NCBI GenBank assembly: GCA_973895155.1
Contig: OZ316898.1
Location: 12,028,001-12,092,000 of the forward strand
Direction: 5' to 3'
Length of the DNA: 64,000 bases
Origin: Marsupella aquatica
Taxonomy: Eukaryota > Marchantiophyta
Shown here: in pieces, positions 1 through 12,039 of the stretch
Position numbering within the stretch: position 1 is the first letter of the stretch
How the letters are laid out: every line of letters begins with the position of its first letter
The notes under the pieces: model-generated
Seen by the model: the letters and a program-made list of their open reading frames with translations, nothing else
What the model was told of the DNA's origin: nothing
Databases searched by the model: none
Program-made: the position numbers and the translations under genes

Positions 1-1114
1 CCGTATAGCACCTCCTTTCGAATTGTGGGTACTGAGCAGGATGATAAACCTTACATGGCCACTTCCCTTCACTATTTACTCCGTATCTTGATAGGAAGGA
101 TTCTCACAAAACCAACCCGCTTATTATACCCTTCCAACAAACGGTATGAGAGTCAGGCTGCTGCTGCTCAGTTAGGGTCAGAGGCGTCGTCACAAGCAGC
201 ATTATAGTGTCTAGCTAGACTTCTCGAGTGTTGCAGCTCACCCCTAGCTTACAGACAGTTTCTAATTTAGCCAAATGCTCATGACGTGGTGTACCAAAAT
301 TACCAACAGACGATCTGAGATTATGAGAAGAGAATGAAGGGACGGACTGTCCCCAGCTGCAAGAGCAAAGCGACAATGGAGCCAAAGAAGTCAGTCAGGA
401 GCGCGCGGGAAAGGAGAAAAGAACCATGGAGCGGGAAATAAAGAAGCTACATAAGCAAGGAGGAAAAGTTTCATGATGAGCTACAGGAGAGTTGGCGGGT
501 TGCACCAAATCGAGGAAGGAGGAGGAGAGAGTGGAGGTGGCTGTTGCTACTCATTGCCTAACAAAGCTTTATAGTTGGACAGTACGAATGGAGAGAGAGA
601 GAGAGAGAGGAGTTGTTGCCACGCTAGTCGTTGACAAAAAAGAGGCTACAGTAGTGGTGTAATAGGAGGAACATCGGGTACAGCCTTATGTCGTGAACAT
701 TACAGTCTCAAAATAGAGCACGATGCCATAACTAATGTCTTTAGATTTAGTAATGTCTAACTGATACATGAAAGTGAAGCGTGGATTGACTACTACGTTG
801 AACACAATGCTCCCCTGAACCACATTTTGGTGGTGTACATTTTGGTGGCCATTGAGAGTTTTGGGCTCATAATTTGATGATTATAAATCTTAAAATAATT
901 TTTAATTTTTCACCTGAAAGACAATTAGAGAAGGAAGAGACACAAAGAAAACACAAGCCCTAATAAATCTACACTCTATAATATGCAAGCCAGCCAAATC
1001 TTAACTTTAGTTTGCTTACAAACCATGAAAAAGGCTGCCTAGAATGATTTGTATCCATTAGATATACAATATATATATAACTATGATCATTGGATTTATA
1101 GATTTTTTAGGTTG
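1..1114. other. Intergenic, no gene recognised
   Basis: I see no convincing coding region here. The short open frame at 25-207 has no recognisable motif. The stretch is AT-rich towards 830-1,080 and contains a GA microsatellite at about 590-609. It ends in a TA-rich tract (1,061-1,080) just before the GC-rich start of the retrotransposon. Confidence 0.6.
590..609. repeat. GA microsatellite
   Basis: About ten GA dinucleotides in an otherwise mixed stretch. No function is implied. Confidence 0.85.
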
Positions 1115-1514
1115 ACGGTTTGGTGCGGAGCGGAGGCGGAGCGGAAGCAGCGGAGCGGAGGCGGAAGCAGCGCGAACCGGGGTCGGGAGGAGCGGGGGAG
1201 CGAGTGAGTGGCGGGAGGATCGGGCGAGCAAGGTCGAGCGCGGCGGGGGTGGGCCGGGTTGCGCGCGGCTGGGCGCTGACGCGCTGTGGTGGCTGATGCG
1301 TGGCGAAGCCAGGGAGGGGCATGCGCAGGGGCCCTTTTATGGGGGGCCTCATTATGAGGGACCCCCTGCCACTAGTACATTTTACCTCCTTTTTCCGATT
1401 CTCTCCACATCGGACGCCTTTGTAAAATAAAATTTGAAAAACCATATATCCGATACTACTAGCATCGCAACATGCCATTTTAATAGTATCGGATATCGAC
1501 AATCGGACTTCTAT

Positions 1515-1730
1515 CGGAAAGTCCGATGGTGGGAGAATGGGAAAGTTCGATGGTGGGAGAATGGGAAAGTCCGATGCTAGGAGAATAGGAAAGTCCGATG
1601 GTGAGAGAATGGGAAAGTCCGATGCTAGGAGAATGGGAAAGTCCAATGGTGAGAGAATGGGAAAGTCCGATGGTGAGAGAATGGGAAAGTCCGATGCTAG
1701 GAGAATGGGAAAGTCCGAAGCAATCAAAAT
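1515..1730 (+). repeat. Left subterminal array, nine 24-bp units
   Basis: Nine consecutive 24-bp units, each close to GGGAAAGTCCGATGNTRGGAG followed by AAT, with the last unit diverged. Because 24 is a multiple of three, the array produces long repetitive open frames in several frames on both strands, which are not genes. The core TCCGAT also occurs singly outside the array. Confidence 0.95.
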
Positions 1731-2569
1731 GGGATATGCATTTCAGCGGACGCGACATGCTCAGGTCACCCATCTCTTCCTTTAATTGGGTTTCTACTTT
1801 CATTTGGAACTATGAGCTAGGTGCCCATCTCCCTTGACATGTGAACTCTTCAAATTTTCTCAACTAATTGGTCACCCATCCCAATTGCTATTCCTCCAAC
1901 ATGAGCTTAACTTTGTGGTTCTTATTCCTTACATTGTACATGCAAGCTTAGCACTTTTGTTGTTTGACTTAGAGTGTTTGGGGATTTTATACACTTGTGA
2001 GTTTACTAAGACCCATAATTTGGACCCATTCTTGATCCATTTTTCTCTATCATGAGATTAGATCTTTGCATCAAGTGACCTATTCTAGTTACCCTATTAC
2101 ATTCCCCTAGGAGAAACCAATAGAAATCTGGCAGGGGTCATTCATCGATAGTAAAGCCCTCCTTCATTAGATTTGATATGGGATAATTATGGCTTATTAG
2201 TTATGGATGATATTTTGGTCCTTCCAAAGCCTCAGCGTCAATGGCTCCTGATTGTCTCATCTTTTATCAACTATGTTGTTGTTGGACTTGCAACAAAGAC
2301 TACATGGGACAAGCAACCTCCTTCTAGATGATGTATTTTGGACTTGGCATGTTGAGCACATATTTCCGTAAGGGAACAATATGTTGGGTCTTGGAATGAG
2401 GCAAAAACAACACTCAAGTCCATTTGCCTCAAGTATGAAGTTATTCATGCATGCAAGAATGATTGCATCTTTTGGGAAGAGTATGTCGATGCAACCACAT
2501 ACCCCATCTAACACATCAAAACTTTTCATTCTAACACAATCAAAAAATTTCTTTTTGTCATAACCAGAA

Positions 2570-2713
2570 TTTCCCATACTCCCAGCATCGGACTTTCCCA
2601 TTCTTCTAGCATCGGACTTTCCCATACTCCCAGCATCGGACTTTCCCATTCTTCTAGCATCGGACTTTCCCATACTCCCAGCATCGGACTTTCCCATTCT
2701 CCCAACATCGGAC
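2570..2713 (-). repeat. Right subterminal array, six 24-bp units
   Basis: Six 24-bp units that are the reverse complement of the left array, alternating between two variants (CATACTCCCAGC and CATTCTTCTAGC) in a two-unit higher-order pattern. Further single ATCGGA motifs continue towards the right end, up to about 3,030. Confidence 0.95.
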
Positions 2714-3392
2714 TTTGCCATGTTAGCACAATCGGATATAATATCCGTTATTATTAACTACGGAAAGTTTCCGATCAATATTGTAACGCACATCATTTTT
2801 GTTACAAAAAACATCGGACATATCAATCAAAGTTTTTGTTGAGGGATCCGATGTGTTTTCTAACGGATATGATCCGTTTTTTAACGCATCGGAAAGGTTC
2901 CGTTGTCAATTATATCGGAAATGAAGATATCCAAAGCCGAGAGTATGGCATATTGCCATTTTTTGATAATCGGAATTTCCGATGCTAAAAGAATCGGACG
3001 CCGATTGTTCGCAAAAATTGAGCATCGGAAATCAGCTTAATATGTACTAGTGTGCCGCTAGGAGAGGGGCTCCTTCCGCCGGGGTGACCCTCAGATCCCC
3101 CCCCCCCTTTCCCCCTTAACGGGATTTTCGTGTGGGTTGTTGGCCCCGGGCTCTTCATCCTTGGTTCTCCTCTTTCGGTGCTCCTCGTACTGCTGGCTTT
3201 GGCCCTTTGGGGGCTGTTTTCCGGGCCCCTCGGTTCTGTTTGGGGGGGAGGTCTTGGTGCTTGGGAGCCTTCTCTGCTGGTTGGATTTCTGCTCCAGCCT
3301 GGTGACTGGCCCTGGCCTGGCCCGGGGTCTGGCGCTTTTTGTCCTGGCTCTGTGCCGGGGTTGGTTCGTGACCTGGGGGAGCACGTTGTGGT

Positions 3393-6300
3393 GTGGCTTC
3401 TTGGTGTTCTATCCGGAGGGGGTGCCTCCGCGACAGCTTCCTTTGCGCGGGGCTGCGGCGGTCCTTTACGACATGCGGTTGTTGTCACTACCGGGTCGAG
3501 GTTCTTTGCTTTGGTCATCCATCCTTTGCTTTTGTTTTTGTTGTCGCTTTCGTAATATTTTCTGTTTGTTTTTGTTTGACTTGCCTACTTTATATGTTTC
3601 TTCGTTATCCTTGTTTTATATTTTCATTTCTCATGGAGCCTCTTCCCATTCTGAGTTCCCCTCCCCCCACTCCGCGCCCTCCGGCTTCCCCCTACTCCAC
3701 CCCTCTTTCCGTCCGTCACCATCGTCCCTCCTCACCTCCCACTTCCCCTTCTGATCCCCGTGTCCAGTGCGATGCTTGTCATAGTTGGTACCGGCCGTCA
3801 GGTTTGACGTGCCACCGTCGTTCCTGTCCTGCCCTTCGTGCTTCCTCCTCCACCTTGCCTCCACCCCCCGTCCTCCCCCCACCTCCATCTGGGCCCCCTC
3901 CCTCCTCTTGGGATTGGTTGGCTCACCTTGACGTCCTCGCTGCCCTCTATCCCGGTTTTCGGCATCCCCGTTTGTTTACTAGGATTCCCGTGCCCGTGCG
4001 GCCTCTCCTTCGGAGAGCCTTTCGTCTTCCCTTCGACCGCTTGGCTCGCAACCCCTCAGATGTTGGGGCTTGGTCCTTGCTCCTGCTGCTCCCTCATTGG
4101 GTGCTGGTCCTTCCTCCACGGGGGGGGGCCATCCGGGCATAGGGAGACCTTGGTCCGGTTGCAGCGGTTCCTTTCTGGGGATTGGGCTTCGCTTCATGAG
4201 GAGTATTACCATAGGTTGTTAGCGATGGCCTCTCGGACCTCTGAGCCTGTCGAGGAGCCATCTGTCCCTCCTGTGCAGCGCTGGCTTCGCCAGTGCCTTC
4301 TATTGGGGCAGGCGGGGGAGTTTTCTCGGGCCGCCTGCTCCTTGGTCCCCCTCTCCCCCTCTCCTCCTTCAACCGAGACCGTTCTTGCCTTACGGTCTCT
4401 TCATCCCCCAGCTGCATCCGAGGTTCCTTGTTTTCTCGGGAGCTTTACCCCTGAGACCGAGTTCTCCCTATCCCGTGAGGTGTTCTCCTCTGTCTTCCTT
4501 CAGCTACCCCGCCTATCCACGGGCGGGATTTCTAGGATGAGGTTTGAGCACCTACGCGATTGCTTTTGTCCTGACGACTCGGCATCTGGTTTTTCTGAGT
4601 TGTTCCAAGTCTGTGCCCATGTAGCGGGGGGCCGTATTCCTCCTGTGGTCGCTCGGCTTTTGGGGGCCTGTCGGCTTCTGGCTATGGCCAAAGAGACTGG
4701 GGGTGTCAGGCCCTTGGCCATCGGGGAGGTCTTGTTCCGCTTGGTGAGCCGTTGTGTTTGTCTGCAAACTCGGGCTCCCTTTTCATCACACTTTTTTCCT
4801 CACCAGTTTGGAGTGGCCACCCCCGGCGGTTGCAAGAGTGTGGTGCATGGCCTTCGTGCCATCTTGGATATCCACCCCGACTGGGCTGTCATTCAGGTGG
4901 ATGTGGCTAACGCATTCAACTCTGTATCCCGTCGGGTCATGTTTGAGGAGTTGCGAGCCGTTGGAGGGGAGATCGCATCCGTCATCCCCTTTGCCCGGGC
5001 CTTCTATGGGGCCCCCTGGTTTACCCTGACCATCTTGTTCCTGGGTCCTATGTGACCATATCTCATCCGAGTCCGGGACTAGGCAGGGTGATCCCCTGGG
5101 TGGAGCGTTGTTTGCTATGGCGCACCTTTGTGCTATTCGTGCCTCTTCGGCTGCCTTCCCGGGTTGCATGTTTCCTTCTGTTGCGGATGACACTCACATT
5201 GTTGCCCCGGTCTCACTTGTTGGGGACGCCTATTCCCACTTTGTGGACCAGCTTGCCCTCATTGGTCTTTCAGTTCAGCCTTGGAAGTGTGGGGTTTGGT
5301 CTCGTCTCCCCCTCCCCCACTCTTTCACCCCACCTCTTGGTATACCCATTCGGCTCGAGGGCATTAGAGTCCTTGGGGTGCCTTTTGGGGGAGCGGCCTT
5401 TGAGCAGGATTTTCTTCTAGTGGCCCTGTCCCAGGACGTTTTGCATATTGACCAGTTGGCGTCCTTGGGGGGATGTCCAGATCTCCTTTTTGATCCTGGT
5501 CCTATGTTTTGTTCGGCGTCCTTCCTATCTTCTCCGAAGAGTCCCTCCTACCGCGATGTTCCTGTCCTTACTCTCTTCATTTGACACCACTGTGATGAGA
5601 GTCTTTGGTCACCTCATTGGTCCGGGAGCCCTTGATGGAGAGGATGGTTCTTTTGCGGCTAGGCAGGCTGCGTTATCCCCATTAGGAGGTGGTATGGGGG
5701 TGGCCTCGGCAGTGGACATTGTGCCTTGCGCGTTTCTTGGTAGTTGGGCGCAGGTGGCCCCTACCCTGGCCTCGCATTTCATTGTGGACCTTCGGCCTAT
5801 CCTCTCTGACTCGGTCATGGGAGTGGAGAACGGAGCTCTCCCTTTTCAGGTCTAGCTTCGTCATGCACGGTCATTATTGCCGGAGGACGTGCAGAGCGTC
5901 GTCCCTGCTTTCGAGGGAGTTGTTTTGGACAGCCCAGATCGAGTCCAACAGGTGATTTCTGATCGCATGCATCGACACACCCTTTCCAGCATGCTTTCTA
6001 AGGCACCCTCGGATTTGGTACGGGCACATCTTTTATCTGGTTCGGGCGCTGCTTTGGGGGCTTGGCTATCGGCGAGTCCTCTTTGGGCCCCCTTTTGTAT
6101 GAGTTCTTTTATTTTTACCACATCCACGCGCCTTCGGTTGGGTCTTCCTCACCCTTGCCTCTTGGGTCAGCCCACTTGCGTCTGTGGAGCGCCCCTTGAT
6201 GGGCAAGGCATTCACATTCTCAGGTGCGGTCATGGTAGTGAGAGGACTGCGACCCACGACGACATTTGGGACGTGGTGGCGGCCATTGCCCGGGATTCTG

Positions 6301-6830
6301 GTTACCATGTCATGATGGAGCATAGACATGTGTTACCTCCACGGGATGGGGTTTCTGATCGTCGTCGGGCTGATCTGGTATTCTCTCGCGCTGGTGTTCG
6401 TGCCCTTGGGGACGTCATTGTTGCTGATCCGACTAGTGGGGCCAACGTGGCTTCGGCGGCTCATGTACCAGGCCATGCCGCCGCGAGGGCAGCTCGGCTG
6501 AAGGAGGAGGCCTATGCTGTGCGGTACCCCTGGGACCTCTTCTATCCGTTTGCCGTGGAGGTCTTTGGGGCACTACACCCATCCTTTGACCGTTTTCTTC
6601 GCTCTTGCGCAGTTCAGTACGTTGAGCGGAGGCCCTATCCCCCCGTGTCGGTCATCACTGCATTCTTTAGACATAGGGTGTCTGTTGCGCTTCAGCGGGC
6701 ACAGGCGTTCACTATTCTTCGTAGGGGGGAGGCTGTTGGTCTTAGGGCCGCTAGTAGGATTCCTTTTCTTGACCCCCCCATGCAGTTCACACCGGAGCTT
6801 TACCAGGCTCTCCAGTTTGCTGATCGGTAG
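3393..6830 (+). pseudogene. Reverse transcriptase/endonuclease polyprotein, degenerate
   Basis: The protein would copy the element's RNA into DNA at a nicked target site. In order I see: a CxxC...H...C zinc finger (about 3,768-3,830); a reverse transcriptase with the ...GVRPLAIGE motif (about 4,700), catalytic block VDVANAFN (about 4,897-4,920), QGDPL (about 5,092) and the VADD box (about 5,183-5,194); then a CxC-x9-HxxxC motif (about 6,178-6,225), a conserved THDD, and RRADLVF...DVIVADP (about 6,365-6,430), which fits a PD-(D/E)xK nuclease. The reading moves through three frames, with breaks near a nine-G run at 4,120-4,128, near 5,050 and between about 5,450 and 5,520. There is also an in-frame TAG at 5,853-5,855. 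The copy is therefore dead. Domain identity is my pattern reading, not a search result. Confidence 0.88.
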
Positions 6831-6953
6831 GCGTTTGGGTTCCTGTCTTTGGGTTTGCTTTTCTTGGCCCCTTGGTGGTCTCCCCCCTTGATTGGGTCTT
6901 TTGCCTGAGGGATCATGTCTCCCGGTTCGGCGCCCTCTGTTTTTTGGCAATTT

Positions 6954-9390
6954 GATATACTATATTTATAAAAGAAAGAGATAAAAATACCATAGAACAA
7001 TGTGATTAGAAAGGCACATAGGAAGGAGTCACATTGGAAAGTGTGTCTCCATCTCCAAATTTTTAGTAAAAGAACACCTCATTAAAATATTATTTTTTGA
7101 GGACCATATTAGATCCGGAAACTCACACAAGAGGAGAAGTGCATGTACGGTAGCTTTAAGAGGGATGGCCAGTAAAAATTTTCCACAAGTTTTAATTACA
7201 GTGGCATGAATTTCATCCCGGGTGATTATTGAAATTAATTTTTAATAACATATTATTTAAGCAGAACTTTGAAGGTTATATTTTGACTCTGTATAATTTT
7301 TAATAGTTTTGTGCATTCTGAAAATGGGTGCCTGGGGAGCACACAGTGCTCCCGTGTGTTTTTATTTCTGTTTTTTAATTAGAAGAATTGGGTGTTCTCA
7401 CTACGAATGGTTAGGCAAGTTCTAAAAAAATGGAGTTTTTTACTCTTCATTCTATTGTGTTGGAACAATGTTATAATTTTCTTTTTGCATGATTGTTTTA
7501 ATGTTGTTTTCCAGGTTTTGCAATGTATAGTGTTAGAGAAAGCTATTTTTGGGTGGGGGATGGGGACAAGAGCGGAAACCTCCATTGCCTCACAACTTTT
7601 ACCTCTCCTCCCCACTCACAACCTCACTTTTTCACAGTTTTCACCAGTTTCTTACTTCAACGAGTACATAAAGTCTGGTTGGTAGCACTGTTTTATGCTT
7701 ATCACTTTTAATGCAAATCATGTTCTTCTTGAATAACACTTCTCTTGGTGCAATGCATGAGAATCCAACTTTTATGTTTTCTTATCACACTCTTTTTAGA
7801 CCGCATTTAGTTCATTTCTGCATTCAACTTCTACCTTGCTTCCCTCCCCTGCAACTCATGCTTTAATTTCTATTGATAAATGAATCCTTCCGACATCCAC
7901 TCTTTTCCCTAATGCTAACACCACTTTGCTACTACCAACATTTCATAAATGTTAACACTCTTCCAAAAATGACATATCTTTCTTTCTTGCTGACGTACCG
8001 CATTAAAACAATTTTGTCCAATAGCACTTCCGTACCAAATTAGTTATGCTCAAGACTACCTTTACTTGAGAACTCTGTTGTAGAACAATACTTTAATTTG
8101 CTTATCAACAAGTATGCTTGATATGTTTTGAGAATCGCCTAAAATTTTGCTTGACACTATTATGCAACATAAATGTTTTGAGAATAATCTGCTTACAAAT
8201 TCAGAAATTGGCAGGAGCAAATTGTGTCCATTGGATTAGGGAATGTCCAGGGCCATTCAATGACAAAATGAGGCCTCTCCAAGTTAGTACTGTTTCACAG
8301 GACTATCCTTACTGACACCCTTCCTCCTCGCCCGACAGGCCTTATCATGCCCTCGATGCCAATGCCCAAAAAGCACTTTTGGGATGCCACATCATCCTTG
8401 CTCGAAACCCTTTGGTCCAGGTGCACGCCCTCCCCTCGGTCCTGATGTCTGGCTTGGGCCTTGATGCCCTCCCAGGGCCTGATGCCACACAACGCCAAAC
8501 CCTCCCATGCTAGACACCCCGCGTCTCCCAGGGTGGACGACCCTCCCGCCCCTCCCTACCTTGCCTCCCTCACGAGTCCCACCGTCCCGACTTGCTTGCT
8601 TCCTCCCTCCCTAGCTCCCGGCCAACTTGCTCACTCCCTCCCTCCATCGAGACTTGCTCACTAGCTCTTCTCCCTTGCGACTCCACCCTCCCTCCTGGCT
8701 TGCTTGCTCCCTCTCCCACCCTTGCAACTGCTACCCAATCGAATCCCTCCCGAGTCTCCCTACCTTGCCTCCCTCACAACTCCCACCCGAGTCACTCCCT
8801 GCCATTTGACTGACTCCCTCCCTCACGACTCCCAGTCACCCTCCTCCCTCTAATATTTGGGGGAGAATCCTATAGGGCATGGATGTGATTGGCATGGGCT
8901 TGGGGTGGGACCAGCAAGGGATGGGATATGTGAATGACTTAAATTTTGTGAACCATCTTTGTTCAAGTGACAAGGTAGTAGATTTGTTGGCACATGGGGT
9001 ATCTTTAGTGTGCTTGCATTAGCCCATGCAATTAAGAGGATATCATAGGGGCAAGAGACATCCTGGAAGTAGGAGAATCGCCTTGAAGGTTAAGAGGGTG
9101 AGACAAGGGGTCCCGGTAAGCAGTATCCTCAATGGATATTGGGTCCCCATCAAAGTCTCAAGTCTCTTTCAATGGTGTGGCCCAGCCGACGTTCAATATA
9201 ATTAGGGTTATACCTAGAAGTATTCAAGTTTTTCTTCCAAATTCTGACGAGGGTCCTGCAAGGTTGACCAAAAATGTTGCATATGATGAAACTCTTTATT
9301 GAACATGAATAAAGTTTGCATGAGTGTGGTATTAATGTCTTCAACATGACCTCATATAATTTGTATTTAAGCATCTTATGTATTTCATCT
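6954..9390. other. Intergenic, low-complexity C-rich tract
   Basis: No supported gene. AT-rich sequence to about 8,300, then a strongly C/T-rich tract (about 8,480-8,850) made of repeated CTCCCTCC-like motifs, which gives spurious Pro/Leu/Ser-rich frames. The remainder is unremarkable. Confidence 0.6.
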
Positions 9391-9651
9391 TTCCCCCATC
9401 ACCTACGATGCTTTTGGCCTCAGACCCCCTAAAATGTAAGTAAAAAATATTATTTTTAACCCCTATAAAGTTAGAATATTCCAAAAATCTGGTTATAAGG
9501 ACCCTAATGTTCTTATAAGTCTCAAAAATTGGATTTAAAAGACCCTATTGTCCTTCTCAGAAAATTCTTAAGTCTTCCCTTCGAACCAATAAAATGACTC
9601 TATACTTCGTTGCATATGATATGTCATTTTTGTGGAAGTGAAACCCCCAAG
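9391..9651 (+). mobile_element. hAT-like MITE copy, left end truncated
   Basis: Closely similar along its length to the complete copy at 16,270-16,566, including the internal CCCCTAAAATGTAAG and AACCAATAAAATGA segments. The right end is intact (GTGAAACCCCCAAG) but the first roughly 20 bp with the left inverted repeat are lost or unrecognisable. Confidence 0.8.
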
Positions 9652-12030
9652 ATCCTTTTATCACCTCAACATCTTTTTATCACTCCACAACTTCCGTGCA
9701 ACGCACGGGCATCAGGCTAGTATATTTCATATTAATGCAATGAAAATTAATCTAATAAAAGTGGATGAATAATTCAACCAAATGAACAAAAAATCATGGT
9801 CATATTCAAATTTTGGAAAATGTGGTCCATTGGGGTTTAAAAAACCAACATTGTGGTCCATGGGAGCATCATTTTCCTGATACATCAATATTTTACATCA
9901 ACATATCTAGAATATTCCTAGCATATGCATTGTAAAACATTTCCCAAGTTTCCAGAAGGACTACTTGAGTGAACTTTTGTATGGACAAAATTATATAATA
10001 TCATTTATTTTTTGAGTAAATGTGATTTAATTTCTCTCCAAAGTAATTTTTATCTACATGTAATTAAAATGCAAAGCATAAAGACAAGAGGTCTAAGCCT
10101 AGATATGTGGACCAGGCGCCTTCCTTCAGTTGGCAATCACCATGGACTCACTCTATAAGGCAGTCTTCCACATTACACCCTATCTCCCTCTATCTCAAGA
10201 GGAAACCTGCTGCTCTTGCTCTAAAATGGATGGACACTGTGGTGCAGGTTCTTGTTGGCAGTTACACATCAAGTGGTGGGAATTCTAACATGTTTTGCAG
10301 GGAAGCACTCTCACTACCCTATAAACCACTACTAATAAGCAGATTCTTGTGCCCCACATGAGAAGGAAATTATCCTTCATAAGAACCCTATGGATCTGGG
10401 ATGCTCAGCTATCAATTGTGGGTCCTTGAGGCCCAGCTGACCTAGCGTCACTTCAGGTCCCCTCGATCCACTTATGTCACCGGTCAGTGTGATGTCTTGC
10501 ACTACATCATCAACGTGATTTTGAGTTATTGATAGTCAAGTGAGGCTACTTCCCTCATATATCTTTACGGACCCCACTAGAGGTCCCTTCCAAAATTCCT
10601 GGCACCACAGCGTGCCACGTCAACAACAACCGCAACAAACAGGAACGAATTGGTCTCCACAATGAAAATATGCCCAAATTCGTGTTTGCAACAGGATTTT
10701 GGTAAAACTGGGGACGCCATGCCGTAAATATTCATGTAAACTTGTTTTACAATTAACCGTATTATTTACCTTTAGATAACAAATTATTGAAGTTGAGATA
10801 GACAATAACTGTTTTTTAACCCCTAAATAATGGAATGCACAACATTAAGTAATAACAATAACCATTAAATAATAATTAAAAAGAGAAAAGTAAAAAAATT
10901 AAATGTGTAATCGAAAGTAAGCACTTGTCACTAGAAACAGTTAAGTAATTAACATCCACTACAATCCATCCCGCCCACAATCCAAACTGTAACGAGCACT
11001 CCTCCACGCCACAACCTCTGCACGAATTCTCGTTGTTGATTTTGATGGTGAGGTGAATGTGTGCACACGCAATGTTGATAGAAACGAGAAGGTGAGAAAG
11101 AAGCTGCCCAATCGAAGACTCGATAACAAAGAAACCAGAAAAGAGATCATTTCATAAGGACCAAAAGCAGGAAAAACAACGATCGCAAACAGGATTGATA
11201 AGAAGAAACTGAAGAACAAAACGATCAAATCAGGAAGAGAAGGACTGCGATTTGAACTTGAAATGAAAACAAAGATCAAAAGAGGCCATGGTGAAGTGAA
11301 AGCGTAAGCCAGGAGAAGTGAAGAAGAAGATATAAAACGCTGCAGAAACACGATCGGGGCAGAGAAGAGCGGAAAGGCAGCAACCTGAGCAGAAGAAAAA
11401 GGCAAAAGCAGATCGATCGAGACAGAAAGAAAAGTGAAACTGAACCCCGATCTAAGGCCGAAAACTCACAAGCAAAAGAGAGAATTGAAGTAGCAGAAGC
11501 ATCGGGAGGCACTGGCGAAAGAGAATTGACAAGGAGATTTGAAAAGCACAGAAAGAAACATCGAGAAACAAAATTGAAAAGAAATAACAGAATCGAACAG
11601 ACTGAAGAAGAACCGATAAGGACTTGAGCATAGAACGACTGAGAACGACTGAGAACGACTGAGAAAAGGCATGACTAACTAAGGCAAAAATCAAAAATTG
11701 AAGAACGAGAAATAGAAGCGCCGGCCCCGGAAGGAACTCAAAACTGAAATCGAACAAGGTCAATTTTCATTGTTGAATCCTTCTCTTGATTCTGACTTGT
11801 CGTTGTATTCCCAGTTTCCAGAGCTTCCTTTCTCTGGGGAAAATTTCTGTTTTCATTCAAGGGCGAGTGATCAGATAATGATGAAAACAATTTATCGTCC
11901 ATGAAAGAGAGCTATATATTTGGAAAACTCCCCCATTCATTCTGCTTTTAGAGCCACTTGATTTGGCTCGTACGTAACGGAAGGGGCTCTCAAGGACCTA
12001 CTTGGTTCCGGCTTCTGGCTATTCTCTACG
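9652..12030. other. Intergenic, no gene recognised
   Basis: Mostly AT-rich to 10,080. The frame at 10,107-10,361 has no motif I know. From about 11,060 to 11,760 the plus strand is A/G-rich, so the minus strand yields Phe/Leu/Ser-rich open frames that look like membrane proteins but are explained by composition. Confidence 0.55.
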
Positions 12031-12039
12031 TAGCAATCC

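Larger units (their letters stand above)
1370..3052. mobile_element. CACTA (En/Spm-type) non-autonomous DNA transposon
   Basis: The left end reads CACTAGTACATTTTA and the reverse complement of the right end reads CACTAGTACATATTA, giving 14 of 15 matching terminal bases. The element is flanked on both sides by TGC (1,367-1,369 and 3,053-3,055), the 3-bp target duplication expected of this superfamily. Inside each end are arrays of the same 24-bp unit in opposite orientation, matching the subterminal repeats that bind transposase in known CACTA elements. The 1,683-bp length and the lack of any transposase frame make it non-autonomous. The internal 1,740-2,560 is AT-rich with no gene I recognise. 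It interrupts the GC-rich 5' part of the non-LTR element, so it inserted later. Confidence 0.9.
1115..6953 (+). mobile_element. Non-LTR retrotransposon with restriction-like endonuclease
   Basis: A GC-rich block starts abruptly at about 1,115 and stops at about 6,950, against AT-rich flanks on both sides. It holds a GC-rich purine-repeat leader (1,119-1,173), a CACTA insertion (1,370-3,052), and a coding region in several frames (3,393-6,830) with an N-terminal zinc finger, reverse transcriptase, CCHC motif and PD-(D/E)xK-like endonuclease. No long terminal repeats are visible, and the single-chain order RT then endonuclease fits the early-branching, R2-like non-LTR elements rather than L1-type elements, which carry an N-terminal apurinic endonuclease. 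The flanks 1,061-1,080 and 6,954-6,973 match at 17 of 20 positions and could be a decayed target duplication, but both are AT-rich so this is weak. The exact ends are estimates. Confidence 0.85.

Noticed and set aside
1107-1803. Long open frames with repeated SDFPIL, MGKSDARR or IGLSHSP peptides on both strands
   Set aside because: They are translations of the 24-bp CACTA subterminal array. All frames stay open because the unit length is a multiple of three.
2257-2729. Minus-strand frames with repeated MGKSDAGS peptides
   Set aside because: Same cause as above, from the right subterminal array.
3130-3754. Two Gly/Leu/Val- and Leu/Phe-rich frames in the retrotransposon leader
   Set aside because: GC- and T-rich leader sequence in the wrong frames. 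The zinc-finger and reverse transcriptase frames begin later and explain the coding signal.
8461-8813. Pro/Ser/Leu-rich frames in the C-rich tract
   Set aside because: Low-complexity CTCCCTCC repeats explain them.
10959-11763. Phe/Leu/Ser-rich minus-strand frames that resemble membrane proteins
   Set aside because: The plus strand is A/G-rich here, so the reverse frames become hydrophobic by composition. No conserved motif or splice structure was seen.
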